This document shows, one piece after another, positions 13,201 through 32,148 of a stretch of DNA of 64,000 nt. The notes below the pieces were generated by a model that was not told the origin of the DNA, ran no database searches, and saw nothing but the letters and a program-made list of their open reading frames with translations. Origin of the DNA: Ascaris suum (Eukaryota > Nematoda > Chromadorea > Rhabditida > Ascarididae); the NCBI GenBank assembly GCA_013433145.1, contig CM024184.1:7130137-7194136 (forward strand). The letters are read 5' to 3'. Made by a program: the position numbers and the translations under genes. Position 1 is the first letter of the stretch. Every line of letters begins with the position of its first letter.

Positions 13201-16200
13201 TGTTCTGTTGAGGATTTTTCTCGCACCTGAGTGGCTCTAAATGACGCAGTCATTGTGGTTAAAGGATATAAGACTATGCAAGTGGTAGTGTTGACGGGCA
13301 CATCCACTTGCCATACCTTCTTGTACGTCCTGTTCGTTGCATTGTCTGTCTTCGTTTGTTGGTGTCGATCATCTATAATCCGTCACTGTTCACAGCCTTC
13401 CTCACATTCTCTTATTTGTTTCCTTTCGTCTGGAGGGACTCTCTAACACGGGCCATGCTTATCACCTCAGTAAAGTCTTTTCTCGCAATCCCCTCCTAAC
13501 CAACCACAAAAGTGGGCATCAGTTCACAATCAAGAACAATTTTGACGCGGATGTACCGTGCAAAATGTAGTCTTCCTGCACATTCATCGTCGCGTTTTGC
13601 ATTTCCAGTTCATTGCTCTGGCAGAAGAAGCAAGAGGAGTTTAAATAGTACTTAAGAGAGGGATTGAGGGGAGACTACTTGCAATGTCCGGTCTATCGTG
13701 CCTCGCACTTTTTTCGCGTTCAACCTCTCTCTCTCCTCTGCATTCCTTTCTTACTTCAGTAGTGCTTGTTGCGTGCTTCCGCAGTTATTTAATTACTACA
13801 AGAATAAACGCCAGTAGACTTTTATTCACTTCACTGTTTATTCGTATCCACATCCATAAAATTATACTTTATACACTCTCCAACTCCTAGTTATCCCTGG
13901 ATTATTTAAGAGTTTTGCTTGCAGATTAACGTCGAGGATCTCATTTCATGTGCCACACTTGGGGAGTCGTTCATTCAGTGTGTTGAAGAAGGTGACTTCC
14001 TTGATGATCAGCAGTAAGTTCTCTAGCTGCAATCCTTTATTCCACTTTGTTTTCTGATTATCGTTTCAGGTTGAACGAATGAGCTAATGAGGTGAACAGT
14101 TGAAAAAGGGCAAGGGTTGGGAGCTTTGTAAAAGCGGGATTGCTGCTGCGAAATCAATTATGCGACTCCGTCCTGCTGGCAAATAAGTGCGGAATTAACT
14201 ATTTCGAGGGTCCGATTGATTCACAAAATTAGAAACTGGTGGTGCTTCAAGAGTTGAGCTGTAGTATGAGACATTAAGGTAGGTAGTACCTTATGTGCTT
14301 TGAGTCAGATTGTGAGAAATATGGGGACAAGCCGTTATGCATATATGCCGTCTTAGATGTCAGCAGTTCGGCTTGTTGGACGAATTTTCCTTCGCTGGAA
14401 GTCGTTTCTCGCAGAGAATGTTCCTTGCAATGAAGGCTGTCTTGTATTTGTTGGCCCTTCTTCCCGCATCCCACCCCTCCTCCTTTCCTTAGAAGAAGGC
14501 AAAAATCTTCAAAAGTTTATGCTTAAGCATTCTTCTTGCACCTTAGGGAGTTTACATGTAACTTTTGATTGGTGCGTCTGGGTATTTTTCACGGCGCTAT
14601 CAGTTTAGATGTTTTAAGTTGCAGTTTTCATGTGCTTATCAGTGATGCCTGTGCACCTGTGTGCGAATATTTCAACAAGATATACCTGGATGCTTTTCGA
14701 GTTAAGGTGCAGCTTATACATAACGTCCAAAAACTTCGACATCTCCTCAGTCAGCGCGCAAACTCAGATAATTGAAAGAAGTCAAGGCACGTAGCGCATT
14801 CAGTCTTCCTCTTTCTCAGTAGCACTGCGCTGAGCCCTTCTCCATCTCGTGCTCCTCCCCTCCTCGCCTCCTACACCTCGCCTCGGTCATAGAGTTGGGG
14901 GGGGGGGGTTGAGTTTCTCATTTCTTCAAGTATTGAGTCACTTCCTCGTGTCTGAAGTTCTGACTGCTCTTCCATGTTCCCATCCTTCATAAGAAATTTT
15001 TCAGGAAGTACTGCTTAGCGAGTCAAAGTTTTGAAATACACAGATGCGGTGAAGGTCCGCACATCACATTGCATGGTGGTAAAGGTGAACATCTAAGCAC
15101 CCTGCCGCTGATCTTATTACACGTGATGGGAAAAGATGTTTTGCTTATTGGAACTGAAAGTTATGAGGAGGGAAGCGTGAAACGCCGTATCCACTGACGC
15201 CATCGATTCATCTTTTGCATGTTCTGTTGGTCGCATTTTTTGAGGTGCCAGAAGGATCTCTCATACCCGTCACAACTCGTAGTGGATAAAACACATGATC
15301 GATAAATCGTCTGCGATTATAATGAATTCAGAGGAACCGGGAAGTTGTTAATATCAAACGCTTTTTTTGCGTTTTTATTGCTTTGGCTTCTCAAGAATTA
15401 TGTCTTCGGCATGGATATTTGCAGAGCGACAATGGTTGGTCGCAGCTGTCAGGAATGTGTTTCCTATGTATGTGAATACCTGGTTGAGTGCCGCAAAGAT
15501 GAGACCGTCGAGTTGCAGTCAAGTGCGGAAATTGTTCTCTATCGATTCATTTGTTCATATTTGGCTATTGGAGGCCACAACACTATTAATAGCAGTTTGA
15601 TTGACGATGTGCTTCTTGCCCTTGTTGACATTGCGAGTAAGTGGTTTTAAGGCAGATATTGAATACTTTCAAGTATTTAGCAAGGATGTCTCGAACTATC
15701 TTGATGAAACGCGTTTTTACTGCTTAATGCTCTTTTCTTTACGGATACCCGAATATCTTCTTTTAATGTCTCTTCTTTCAGTTAAGTCGTGTGTTATTGG
15801 GTGCGGAGACACCGAAATGTTTCATGTGAATCTGTATTGCACTTTCAAAATCTCTTGGGACGGGTGGGCATGCCAGCAGGATGTTTTGAATCACTCGCTT
15901 GATGGAGTGGGTTATTACACTGCGAATGGTGACGCCAGTTGCTAGTTCGAAGTATGTAGAATCGGCATTCTACTGTTTGTTGAAATGTATGTTGTGCTCG
16001 TGCTTTGATCCCTGAATGTGGACGCTGTCGACTGTTTCTTTTGGTCAACGTTTGAATGAAATTGATCAAAATGGAAAGTGAGTGCTGTTGAGCACTTAGG
16101 TGTATACGCTTGATGCGTAAACCTGGGATTCTAGATCCGCTCGAAAGCGATGGAAACGACGTAGTGGATGGGGCTGAGAGCCACATCGAATGTTTAACTC

Positions 16201-18126
16201 AAAGATTTTGTCATCCGACTTTAGTACATTGCTCTCACTTCACAACTTTTTTCAGTTGTGTGTGTGCGTTTTTTTGGAACGGTTCTGACGAATAATCAGC
16301 AAATTTACTTGCTGTGCTATTGCAGAATCATTGCAGAGGATCTCAGTGCTGTTGGTTTTGCAGTATTTATGATGTCGTGGGCCGGAATCTTCGTTGCATC
16401 TCATAAAATTTTTTGTAAAGCATTGACATTCAACCTACCTCGTTTCTTCTTTAGTTTTATAGAACGAGAATCGCACAGGTTGTTCCTAGGTCAGCAGTGG
16501 TGAAGTTCATCAATAGCACATATTAAAGGGCGTTCTTGCGAGCATGGTGATGCCTCGGTGGTGGAAATGCTATTGCCGAGCCTACCGAATTTTAATTCAC
16601 TGCCGAGTTCGTGTCTCGATCTGATTGTGTCGTGTTTGGAGAGGCAGTCTTCGATTGGCGATTGTGCTCGACTCTCTGCGAAGGTAGCTTTCTGTCTGAA
16701 AAGTTTGTGGTACTGACATTTGTAGCATAAGGTTTTTCGGACGGAGCTCGCTAATCTTTTGTTTTCAGAGAACATCATAATTGTATTTCGTCTTCTGAAT
16801 GATTTCTAAATTATTTCTTAAGTATTACAAATTCTTATTTGATGTCAGTTAAAATCTGCGTGTGTTTTGTTATTTGAACGCTACTCGAATGCTCTCGCTT
16901 TGCGTTTCTTTGAGCAGTATGCTTGGAAAACTCTGTGCATATGGGAAAGGTCGTCTGTGGACTTCTTTCCTTTTTCTAAGTTTCATATGTTTTCACTTCG
17001 ATAAGTTCTTTCCCCTAATCCTATAGGTTTTTTCCTAGACCCCCAACCCCTCCGTTCAGTGGACATTCACATTTTGTCAAATGGGTTCTGTCAAAAAGGA
17101 AGGGATGTCTAGATCTTCAGCTGTTTTTCTCTCATAGGATTTTCTCAACAAATACTATCAGGGAATGGTAGTGTATCCCTCAGGTCATTTCTTTTCTTCT
17201 TTACTTAAACTACGGGAGTAGGCAGACGAAGCTTTGTTGTCAGTGATATTACCCTCACCTCATGAAACTTCCTGAGCTCATCATTCGGCTGTTCTTTTGC
17301 GCGTGCGAGCTTAAACTGTATGCATATGATGAAATCTTCAGCACATGAGTGCATCCGTCTTTCAATCATTTCCTTAGCGCACATTGGTATCGTTCGCTGC
17401 ATATCCTTTTTGCACACTGTACTTGCTGGTTTACTCTGTCGTCGCTTGTAGTCTTTCACTTTCCTTTAGGCATTTTTTTACATTTACGAACGGAATTCAA
17501 ACTGCCCGCTTACTGAATACAACCTCAAACAATATTGGTTAAATTTGCGAAGGACGCATCTACTTTCTTTCATTCAGGCTCAGCGAATTGTGCAGCTTGA
17601 GCGAAATGAAATGATCCGTGGCAGGACGGATTTGGTCTGGGGTTTTTAAATGCTCCTAAATGGTTCGTAGAAAGACGCAGTATTGGTTCTTTCGTATTGT
17701 TCTTTGTGACATTCCGATAGACATTTCGCTTTGTCCAGTAAAATGCAATGATTTATGTCGCACTAGTGCTCTTTTCCGTCTCTCTGTTTTCTATGCATTT
17801 TTACTTCCGAAAATGGTTATTTTAGCCGTTCAGCGCTTCAAACGAAGGGAGGAGGGAATAAATTTTATAGTGTAAGTGGCGGGTATGATCGGATATTGTG
17901 GTGTTGATTGAGCCGAACTGTTTATAATCTGATGAATGATAGTGAAAATTCATGGTCAATCTTAGTTGCACTTCAGATTATTTCGAGGCTTCAGGTTGCA
18001 CGTGTCGTCGATGAGCTGAAGGACCGCAGCAATTGGTATATGGAAGGAAGTCTTACGTCGGCCAAACAACTGGCGCAGAAGCTAGGCAGCAGAGATTTGA
18101 TTGAAGCTTTCTCGGCGCTGAAATGA
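3259..18126 (+). CDS. Neurochondrin-like protein, about 13 exons, about 564 aa
   Basis: Neurochondrin is a cytoplasmic helical-repeat protein of animals linked to neurite outgrowth and signalling. My exon model is 3259-3397, 3967-4036, 4304-4403, 4576-4678, 6617-6752, 8701-8866, 10000-10153, 12030-12181, 13925-14013, 15425-15636, 16517-16683, 17578-17634 and 17977-18126. Every phase joins, giving 565 codons including TGA. Family resemblance, judged from memory of the vertebrate protein, is clearest in exon 8 (FLILLSALTHVQLRLIL against FLALLVNLACVEVRLAL), exon 9 (EDLISCATLGESFIQC against EDVVTACYALMELGIQ), exon 10 (a VSYVCEYLVECRKDE region followed by IDDVLLALVDIA) and exon 11 (MLLPSLPNFNSL against LLLPGWCHLTVE). 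Exon 1 matches the N-terminal repeat weakly. The protein is shorter than the about 730-aa human one. The last two exons and the exon 3/4 and 6/7 borders are the least secure. The gene crosses the outer junction of the left inverted arm inside its seventh intron, so its 3' half is duplicated. Confidence 0.72.
7302..7481. repeat. 90-bp tandem duplication in intron
   Basis: Two copies start at 7302 and 7392. Each contains CCCCGCGGGTGGGGAGG and AGAAGAGAGAGCAGG. It lies in the fifth intron of the neurochondrin-like gene. Because the period is divisible by three, it makes long open frames on both strands that are not genes. Confidence 0.8.
9203..9259. repeat. 29-bp tandem duplication
   Basis: TTTGAGATAATTTTCTGACC at 9203 is repeated with one change at 9232. 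It is intronic in the neurochondrin-like gene. Confidence 0.6.
10206..10263. repeat. (TA)n microsatellite at outer end of left arm
   Basis: This is a 58-bp perfect (TA)n run. It ends exactly where sequence shared with the right arm begins (10264) and lies in the seventh intron of the neurochondrin-like gene. The matching run at the right arm is 120 bp. Confidence 0.95.
11670..11860. repeat. Degenerate tandem plus hairpin, possible short foldback element
   Basis: Three decayed units of about 30 bp share CATTTTCGGC and ATTCGACT. They run into a hairpin with stem GCCACTGC/GCAGTGGT around 11,809-11,833. The outer ends GTATCGTGTCCAG and CTGGACACTAT are inverted relative to each other. This could be a non-autonomous foldback element. 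A copy is present in the right arm because the whole arm is duplicated. Confidence 0.4.
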
Positions 18127-21100
18127 AGTTTTATTCGCTTGCATCTTTGACTGCTTCAATTCGAGTTGTCACAGTTGCTGTGGAAAGGCACTCCGTATTT
18201 TATTTTCTGTGAGCTTACCTAGTCTCATAGAGATAGGATTTGATTTCTGATATAATGACGTAGGATTTGATCATCTCTATGCAAGTTTATACTGCTCCGA
18301 TGTGTTTTGCAATTGCAGCAGGATTCGGCATTAGAGACAATAGTCTGCTTGAGTTGAAGCAGCGTCATGAAATTTATATGTGTTTAGAACATAAAGGAAA
18401 TAAATTATTAAAACGAAGTGCCGACTTTGACGGGCCCTCTACATTTGCGTGCGCGTCCACTGATAGTTTCATTTGGCGAGGAGAAAGTTGCTGTCAATGA
18501 GCTATAAACAGGAAGTTGAGATAACTGGTGATGGAGGGTAAATGAAAGGTCGGGAGAGCCCTCTCCCCCCCCCCCCCCCCCCATTCCCGTGAAATACGCA
18601 TATTCGCGTGATAGATCATCAGGCTAATCGGTCATGCAAGTAAACAGTAAGAAAGTGGCAAAATGTTCGATGGCGTTTATCATGGAAACATTTGGTTGTA
18701 GAATTTCTTAACCAAGAAAGTCATTTTAGTCTACGCTTGATCGTCCTAAGCAAGGTATAACTTGCATTTTTCAATGATATTGAATAGATCACCTCAAATC
18801 GTGGGTTGTGGACGCCATGCGCGCAGATATTGATGCGCACTTCCGTAATTAAATGGTTTGTTAAATTGTTCTTTCTACGACTCGTCAAATATGGTGACAG
18901 TGACCATTTGGTTAAAGTGGTTTGTAGTCGGTTGGTCGCTGGGTGGGTGTGTTTATTATCGGTTTATTGTTTTTATATGCTTTTCCAGATTTCTACAAAA
19001 GCATGTTATATCGATGTTCATGCGTTTGTATATGATTTGTTCGGCATTCCCAGCTCTCGAACCGCAGAAGCTTAAGCTGCAAGACTTGGAGTATGTAGTC
19101 CACTACATCAGCAGTTGTTTTTACCCTCAGTTTCACCATAGCTGGTCACTATTCTGTGGGCATTTTATGTCTTAATATGCTGGTGGATATTCGGACCGGC
19201 AGGTCGGAATGCAAAAGCCCATGTTATGCTGGCCTACCTGGCGCAAATCCATTATTTGAGTAATAGATATGACTGGTTGAATTGGGTCGGTCTAGCTGAT
19301 GAACCACGTCATTCATTTCTTCAAAGGAAACTTGACGGCTGTTGAATAAATTACATTAGAACGATAATGTGGATAAGCAGTCAACATTGGAACGTAATTT
19401 GTATGGAAATGAAATAAAAGATTGTGGGTTTGCAAATACGCACATACGATATTGCAGGTAATGTGGATTGTGGGTCCTTGCCGCGACGCGTTAGTTCGAG
19501 GATGAGACGTTGAGACGGCGCAGACTTTCCTTTCATGAAGCCTTAAGAAGCTAGCTATATGCCTCATGCTTTAAAAAGCCTTAAGACCCTAAGAGGTCGC
19601 CTTAGAAGGCATCAGAAGAGGGTTTCCACATTAAAAGTCTTAAGTGGTCTTAGAGCATTTTTCGTGATAAAGTTATCATCTCTAATTCGTGACGTAAGGA
19701 AACTGAGGCAACGCGTAGACATTGGACGATCAGTATTTGGGTGTTAGTTCGTTTATTCATTCGTTAGCGAGAAACTTGTTTCTGGGCGTTTTAACAATAC
19801 AACCAAATTGGTACGCGATATTCAGGAGTGGATCGTTTGTAGGAGGAAGTAGTTTCGCTGATGTTTTTAATCGCAATAGTCTGGCTTTAAGGCAAGACCT
19901 CATGTACCACCTTGAGCCATCGACTGTACAGCTTACTCGAATTGAGCAGTTCATTTCGTCCTCAGGCCAGAAAGTTACGTGTAATAGCTGACATTCTGCC
20001 GCAATGTAATTCTGACACTTGATCGATCAGCACTGTTGTCTTATGAGCAAAAAGATGGAGCGTTCGACAAGACGAAACTCACTTCAGGTTTCGTTCATTG
20101 AAGACCAAGACAATAAAGGCCTGGCAACGCTGCCTTGCGCGATAACTGAGGTTGTAACACTTTCAGGAAACTCATTTTAATATATCGGTCAGCAGGGGAT
20201 CCATTTGGGTAACGAATAAAGAGTACAGTGTTCTGGTTTGATGTGGCTATCCAGAACGAAGGCATTTTGTAAACTATGCGGACTATGTCCGTTCCAATCT
20301 TTCATCTAAAAACTGACGCGCGGACACCACTTGCCTCATTTTTGCTCATTTGCTAACGGCCGAATCATCCTAATGTTTGCATAATGAGTTTCTAGAAACA
20401 ACTCTGGGCGCAGTGGTTGATGAGTTGAAACTATTCGACGGATAGACTCATGCATACAAGCAGTGTCTTCTTAGAATGTCCCCTACATGCCATCTCTAAG
20501 AGCTCGGGAGAATGTAGACCCCCTCACATTCTATTTATTAATCGACGCGAAAGGAAAACAAACTCTACCATTTATTGATCATAATGATCGATAAAAATTT
20601 CTCTGGGTCTGAAATAAGTGGAAAGCACTCGGTTGAAGGCGACCGAATTTCAAAAATAATCGTTGGTTCATGATTAATGATGCTCCGTAAAAGCAGAACT
20701 TCGGTTGCAACTGACCACGCTTCAAAAATTTCAATCAGCGTCGCCCGAAATATTAGAGCAAGGCCAGATTTCAGCTGCCACTGAAAAAACCAAGGAAGGT
20801 GAAAATTGACTGAGGCTCGTAAAAACCGGCCGAATTCCATCTGGTTGGTTGTCGGCGCTATAGTTTATACTTATAACCTGAGAAAAGTAGTTGATAAATC
20901 AAATGTAAATGGAGGCGGAAAGCGTACTCGTTGTGATGCCGAAGGAAAATGTTTTTTCATTGTCAAGACCTGATTTTCCAGGAAAAGCTTCCAGCTAGGT
21001 CTGCAAGTTGTATGCTCTAGGCACCCTACATGGTGAGATGCATTCTTTTTACGAGTAAATTTGGAGGAAACAAACAAAATATGCATGTTGGAGAGTAGCT

Positions 21101-22660
21101 TGTGTGATGAACACAATTTCCTTGCGCCTTCTCTGCGCAGGATTTATTTCATACCTGTCTTCCCCGGGAATATATGGGTGGCGCGTGTCTTATCTTTGTA
21201 GCTTGATGTGCCTGTAACGTCTTGCCTTCGTTGTGTGGGACATTTATACAAGGAAAAAAGCAATATAAGAAGGTCATGCGTGCAAAAACAGAGACTTCCG
21301 TTTCAGCTATAAATCTGAGCGAGATGTTTGAAGTTTCAATTTCGCAGTGTGGACATGATGGTGTGGCAGGTGGACAATGTTCTTTATTCCTTTTTTTTGA
21401 GGAACGCATTTCCTTCAGACATTTAAATCGATTTAAGTGAAGCTGCTTGTAATCATTTATAATTTATCGTCAACTATATGACTATTTATGTGCAGCTCAA
21501 AAAGAACAGGAAAGCATAAAAAGAAATGGAGGAAAAAAAAGAAGAAATGAAGTAATTGGGAAGAAAGACTTGAAAAAAAGCAGAAAATGGACATCAGTTC
21601 CAACTCGCGTACCTGGAATTTCTTTTGGTTCTGATTCCGATCTTTTGGAAACCCCCTTTCAGCGCAAACTATGGTTTTCATACAAATATATTCAGTCTTT
21701 TTTTCCCGCTAATTTCCAATTTTGTTTTATTTTCCACGCTTTTAAGACTCGCAACACCAGCTCTTTTTTAAAGACTCCAGCGATTTTTTCAACCTTTCTC
21801 GATGATATGAGCGTATCCTTTGCGCTTTTTTTAATGTCATATTTGGAAGCTTTTCATCCTTTTTTTTTCTCACTGCTCTTTCTCTTGTAACATTTTGAGC
21901 TTTTTTCTGAATAAATAACGCTCGTAAAACATGATACCATTGCTTGTTAATATAGGTGAAATATAGTAGTATGAATGTCGAATATAGAATTATAACTGCC
22001 TTTTACGATGCGAGTTAAAGCAACCTTAAAAGACCGTCAGTATCTACCCACTACTTCCTGCAAACTTTACTCCTACTTCCCATCTCATAACAACAGTATT
22101 ATTGTTATTGAGTTACCTGCAAAAGTTCACAATTTGCAATTTTTTGCGTATTATCATCTGAGGGACTTTTAAACGGAGAGCATCAAGTCCTCTTTAGCAC
22201 CGTGCAATTTTGCGAAATGGCCTTTTTTGACGAAATATGCGTGATTACGATAAATGTTGCATGCTTCATCCGCCCTTCGACACGCATTTGAACGCTAAAC
22301 TTTTCGAATGAAATGTTGAAGTTTTCTTCAGATCAATCAGTTTCAGGCGAAATCTTGATTACACCGGGATGATATTAGTGAAGAGTAATCAGTCTTTATT
22401 CAAATGAACAGAGAAAACTGCGCAGCGGTACTATAGTTTTAGTGGAAAATGTGTGAGCTGTTCGCAAGTCGGCGATTTGAAAGCGAATTATGAGCACTAA
22501 TTTTTCACCGCAATACGCAACTACATCTGAGTGAATACCTGAATACTTAAATGCTTTCCTACATACACTTGAACACATATAGTTGATCATTGAGGAAAAT
22601 AATTGAACAAACCGAAGACGTCAGCCGTGAAGACTTCTTGCACGTTACAATCATTATCAC
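18127..22660. other. Left arm, gene-poor segment
   Basis: No gene is supported here. Two open plus-strand stretches look mildly coding: 18,306-18,500 (GFGIRDNSLLELKQRHEI) and 18,984-19,075 (IDVHAFVYDLFGIPSS), each after a plausible acceptor. I could not join them to anything. There is an 18-base C run near 18,565. Near 19,540-19,650 the motif CTTAAG or a close variant recurs. Confidence 0.35.
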
Positions 22661-23250
22661 CATAACAGCGAACATCCCGATGAACTCTGAGCCACCAATG
22701 AAAGCCGACATTGCACAACCAGCATTCATCATACAGCAGGCCATCACGAGCCTAGAAATGAGATGACGTCCTGATGGCTCATGGCGATCGGCTTCCTATC
22801 AATTTGTACAACTGCTTTATTGCAAACTTCCTCTATAGTTCAGAGAAAAAACAAACTGTCTGCGTGCTAGAGTGATAAAATTATGCGCTTTTTGCATCTT
22901 TTACATATGCGTTGTTATTGCTGGATGATAAAAACTGTCGCGAGGCGCCATATAACGGACATATATGAGCGTATTTCCGGACCATATTCCGACTTAGTGT
23001 TCGTTGCCACATCGAACCACATTAGGATAGAAGAGCAAAAGAGAACGAGAGGAGAGAATGAATCGATCTTGCTATGAACGCCGAATGTTAGAAGATCGCC
23101 TCATCCGCCTGTCGACATTCAGCGTTTCAAGTGTGTCAGGTACAGGTTTCGTGCCACTTTTCAGCTTCGTGATTATGCGTACGATGGACAACTCCGGCGA
23201 CTTGGTACACCTCCCAACCATTGCAGAAAATATGCTACGGCCAAGAACGT
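22661..23250 (-). pseudogene. Possible SLC22-like transporter relic (left-arm copy)
   Basis: This is the same sequence as 50339-50928 in the right arm, read on the minus strand here. See that entry for the fragments and their comparison. It is disrupted by stops and lacks most of a 12-helix carrier. Confidence 0.25.
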
Positions 23251-24681
23251 GGCTATACTGTATAAGCGTTGCTCGTCTGCGACAGATTATAAATGGTTCT
23301 ATACTGACGTTGGCAGATGCTGACAGCTGCCCCTATATTTCTTACAGCCAGTTCCAAATGTGAGGGAAGAATTGAATGGGGGCAGCCGATGGGAATTTCT
23401 TTTTTCGGTAACCAACTGAAGGCGCAGTCACTTGCAACCGGAATTCTGTCAAATGCATTTCGGGAATGTCAGTCGGTCACCCAACGATAACAACTACCGA
23501 AAACCGAATTTCAACTATAGTCAAAAAGTCAAATGAGCGAAAACCGAACTTTGCATGGTAGAGACCCGTCGAGATTTCGGTTTCTGGTCGAAATCCGATC
23601 GTTTAACATCGCGAAATACTTGTCCTGCAAAGGAACCTAATGAAAAATTTTGACACTAGGGCAGTATCATTCGCTAAAAAAATTTCAACACAAACAGAAA
23701 AGGAAGGAAGGCGGAGATGAATCTCTGCAAGAACAAGCGTGAGTAAAATATTTGTCCAAATCTGGCGCTGCCAACCAACGCATCTCGTTAACACCGCAGT
23801 TGGCCCTGCATTTTTACTTCGCAACCTTTAGAGATTTCTTCGAAATAGTGATAAGAGAGGAGGCTCCACGTCATCTTCCTTCTTAGCCTACTCCATACCA
23901 CCAACCCAGAAAAACAACAACTTTAAGCAAACCCAAATGTCACCCACTTACCGGCGGTGCTGCCAATCGGCACCTCCAAATGAAATCTTTCCGATACCTG
24001 TGCTACTTCCGCACGATCGGTTCACGAGAATTACTGTAAATTCGCTGATCTTTACAAATTAAATCAATACAGCAAGTTGTCAGGTCCGCCCGTTCAGTCC
24101 AAGCGCAAACGTTGTTGGCGGGCTTCTGCTAAATAGGTTGAAAGTATCACGCCGCTCCGCACATATGCTGCTGTGATTTCGCAAATTCCGTCATGTAGCA
24201 ACAAACGCGCATGCAAAAGTCAATCGAACAACAATTTACTAGTTGGTACTCACTCACTGAATGTAAATGTGTAAATATCCACCGCAACAGCAACTTCGGT
24301 AAAATAATTTTGAAGGCAAGTTCGTTATCAGTATATTTATTCACCATCGGGTCCTACCTTTTTACCTTTTCTTGCTGTACAGCTTAAGATAAACGGAAGT
24401 AAAAAAACGTACAACAAATCATACGCCATCCAATACAATACACAAACAAGCCAAAGACCGGTGAGTTGTACAGCAAACAATCATGCGATGAAACAGTTCA
24501 CGCAATACGCAACGGTGAAAACAATATGGGACACTAACAAAAAAAAAAACTCGTTTCTTGTGCGACTGGAGTATTCGCACATGACAAAATCTACCTATGC
24601 AAGTTAGCCATCACGACCACATGCAAAATCACCGATAAGGTGACCGGCCGCAACAAAACTAAATTAAGAATGCTAGCCTAC

Positions 24682-24893
24682 CGTGTTCCGTGAACTGGAG
24701 CAAATAAGCACTACAATCAGAAACTTGAACCGGGTTCGCGAGCGGACCTTTCCGCACGATTTCTTCCCCATTGTGGAACGGAGTTTCTCCGCACACCATG
24801 ATATAAAGCAGAATGCACACAGTTACCAGACCGCTGCCTTCAGATCGTCATATCCAGAGAATAACAACCATTCCGGTGGGATATACACAATTC
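24682..24893 (-). pseudogene. PIM-type kinase C-lobe fragment (left-arm copy)
   Basis: This mirrors kinase exon 48696-48907 of the right arm. It encodes VYIPPEWLLFSGYDDLKAAVW, split here as VYIPPEWLLF then SGYDDLKAAVW, followed by a frameshift and VCGETPFHNGEEIV. The 5' kinase exons are not next to it. The neighbouring sequence past 25,575 is unrelated, so this copy is cut off by the inner junction. The frameshift is shared with the right-arm copy, so the gene was already broken before duplication. Confidence 0.8.
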
Positions 24894-25575
24894 CTTAAAT
24901 AAGAGAACGCGAATGGATACGGCATCAAATGGATAAAAAGTATCTCAATGAGCATGTACCTTACTTGCTTCTTCAAGTGATTTCTAAGTGACATGAACAA
25001 ATACCGTTTTTAGACTCAATATGTCATAGAATTATGACTGTATCTCTGTACTTTTGCAACCAGAAGGCTCTCCTACAAAGCAGAGCAACTTTCCCCGCTG
25101 AACCACGACCAAATGGAACCTAGCAGCCATCAAGGCGAAATAAGGTGAGAGAAAACGACCCCGCGTCGTCCTTCCTCATACAGAGGTGACTGGAAGGAAC
25201 TAGTACATACTTCCTTCAGGGTCTGTCTAGCGCATCTGCAAGACCCCGAGGTCCAGGATATGGCTCACCGATTCGCCGCCCCACTATTCCTACACAAGAG
25301 TAGTCTCTGGATCTAAGGATTGTTGTAAGGCTGAAAGGCTGAAAGCTGCAAGACACTACATTTGTGTATGGTAAAGCTGCAAAATATGGCAATTTAGCAA
25401 AAATTACCATATTTTCACAACACTGAACTCCTATATCATATTTTTTATTAAACGACTAGTGTATCTTTCAGCACTGGATCGTTCCTTAGTTACTATGCAA
25501 TAAAATGCACAATCGGCACCTGTGTATAAATTTTTTCACTCTTTCAATGGGCTTAACGTGTGCTGCTCGAAAATA

Positions 25576-26744
<1,169 letters not shown>

Positions 26745-26750
26745 TCTATT

Positions 26751-27257
26751 CTTTAAAAGAAAAGCTGAAATAAAAAAGTGCTAAATGAAATCACATAACT
26801 TAGCGTACCTACTGTAATGAAATCAAACCAAGCTGAAATTGTTCAAATCTTATATCAAAAATGAAATCAGCAATCACTAAAAACCAAATCACAAAGCTGA
26901 AATTAAAAAAAAAAACCTATGAAGTGCAACGAAATCACTCAACTTAGCCTACCTATTGCGATGACAATGGAGCATACTTACTCTAATAAAATCACACCAA
27001 ATCTCCCTAGACGACGTCTAAAGCAAGGATCCTAGTTCAATACATAAGCAACAGTTTCAAATGCGTTGCACAACACTGTACAAATGTCGCAACGCCGTGA
27101 GAGCAGTCAACGTCCGAAGTAGAAATGTCGTGCGCTGCATGCGACAACATTGCCATTGAGTCATTTACGCACGCGTGCGTTGTGCGAAAGAAACCGAACC
27201 TTGTGTGTGTAGTGTTTGCAGTGGTGACTGAAACTGCAGCGTTTTCGCCGTTTTGAA
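26751..27257. promoter_or_regulatory. Upstream region of the OTU-like gene
   Basis: AT-rich sequence with two loosely repeated blocks containing AAGCTGAAAT (near 26,762, 26,831 and 26,896). It lies 5' of the ATG at 27258 and should include its promoter. No defined element is recognised. Confidence 0.35.

Positions 27258-32148
<4,891 letters not shown>

Larger units (their letters stand above)
10264..25575 (+). repeat. Left arm of 15.3-kb inverted duplication
   Basis: The reverse complement of 48014-63327 matches this segment almost base for base. Paired positions sum to 73,591 near the outer end and 73,587-73,589 further in, so only a few one- or two-base length differences exist along 15.3 kb. 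The differences I located are a G12/C14 run near 14,897, T6/A7 near 17,028, T7/A8 near 21,708, T9/A8 near 21,864, an extra G at about 22,095, A7/T8 near 23,676 and A11/T10 near 24,539, plus one substitution near 22,115. Content: the 3' half of the neurochondrin-like gene, then gene-poor sequence with transporter-like and kinase relics on the minus strand. Confidence 0.95.

Noticed and set aside
14013..14083. Early stop for the neurochondrin-like gene, using the acceptor near 14,069
   Set aside because: Splicing there would give a short tail and a stop, but exon 9 instead joins in exact phase to the exon at 15425, which continues the family's sequence.
19540..19650. Cluster of CTTAAG-like motifs
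   Set aside because: Only four or so copies with variable spacing; no regular repeat unit or known site.
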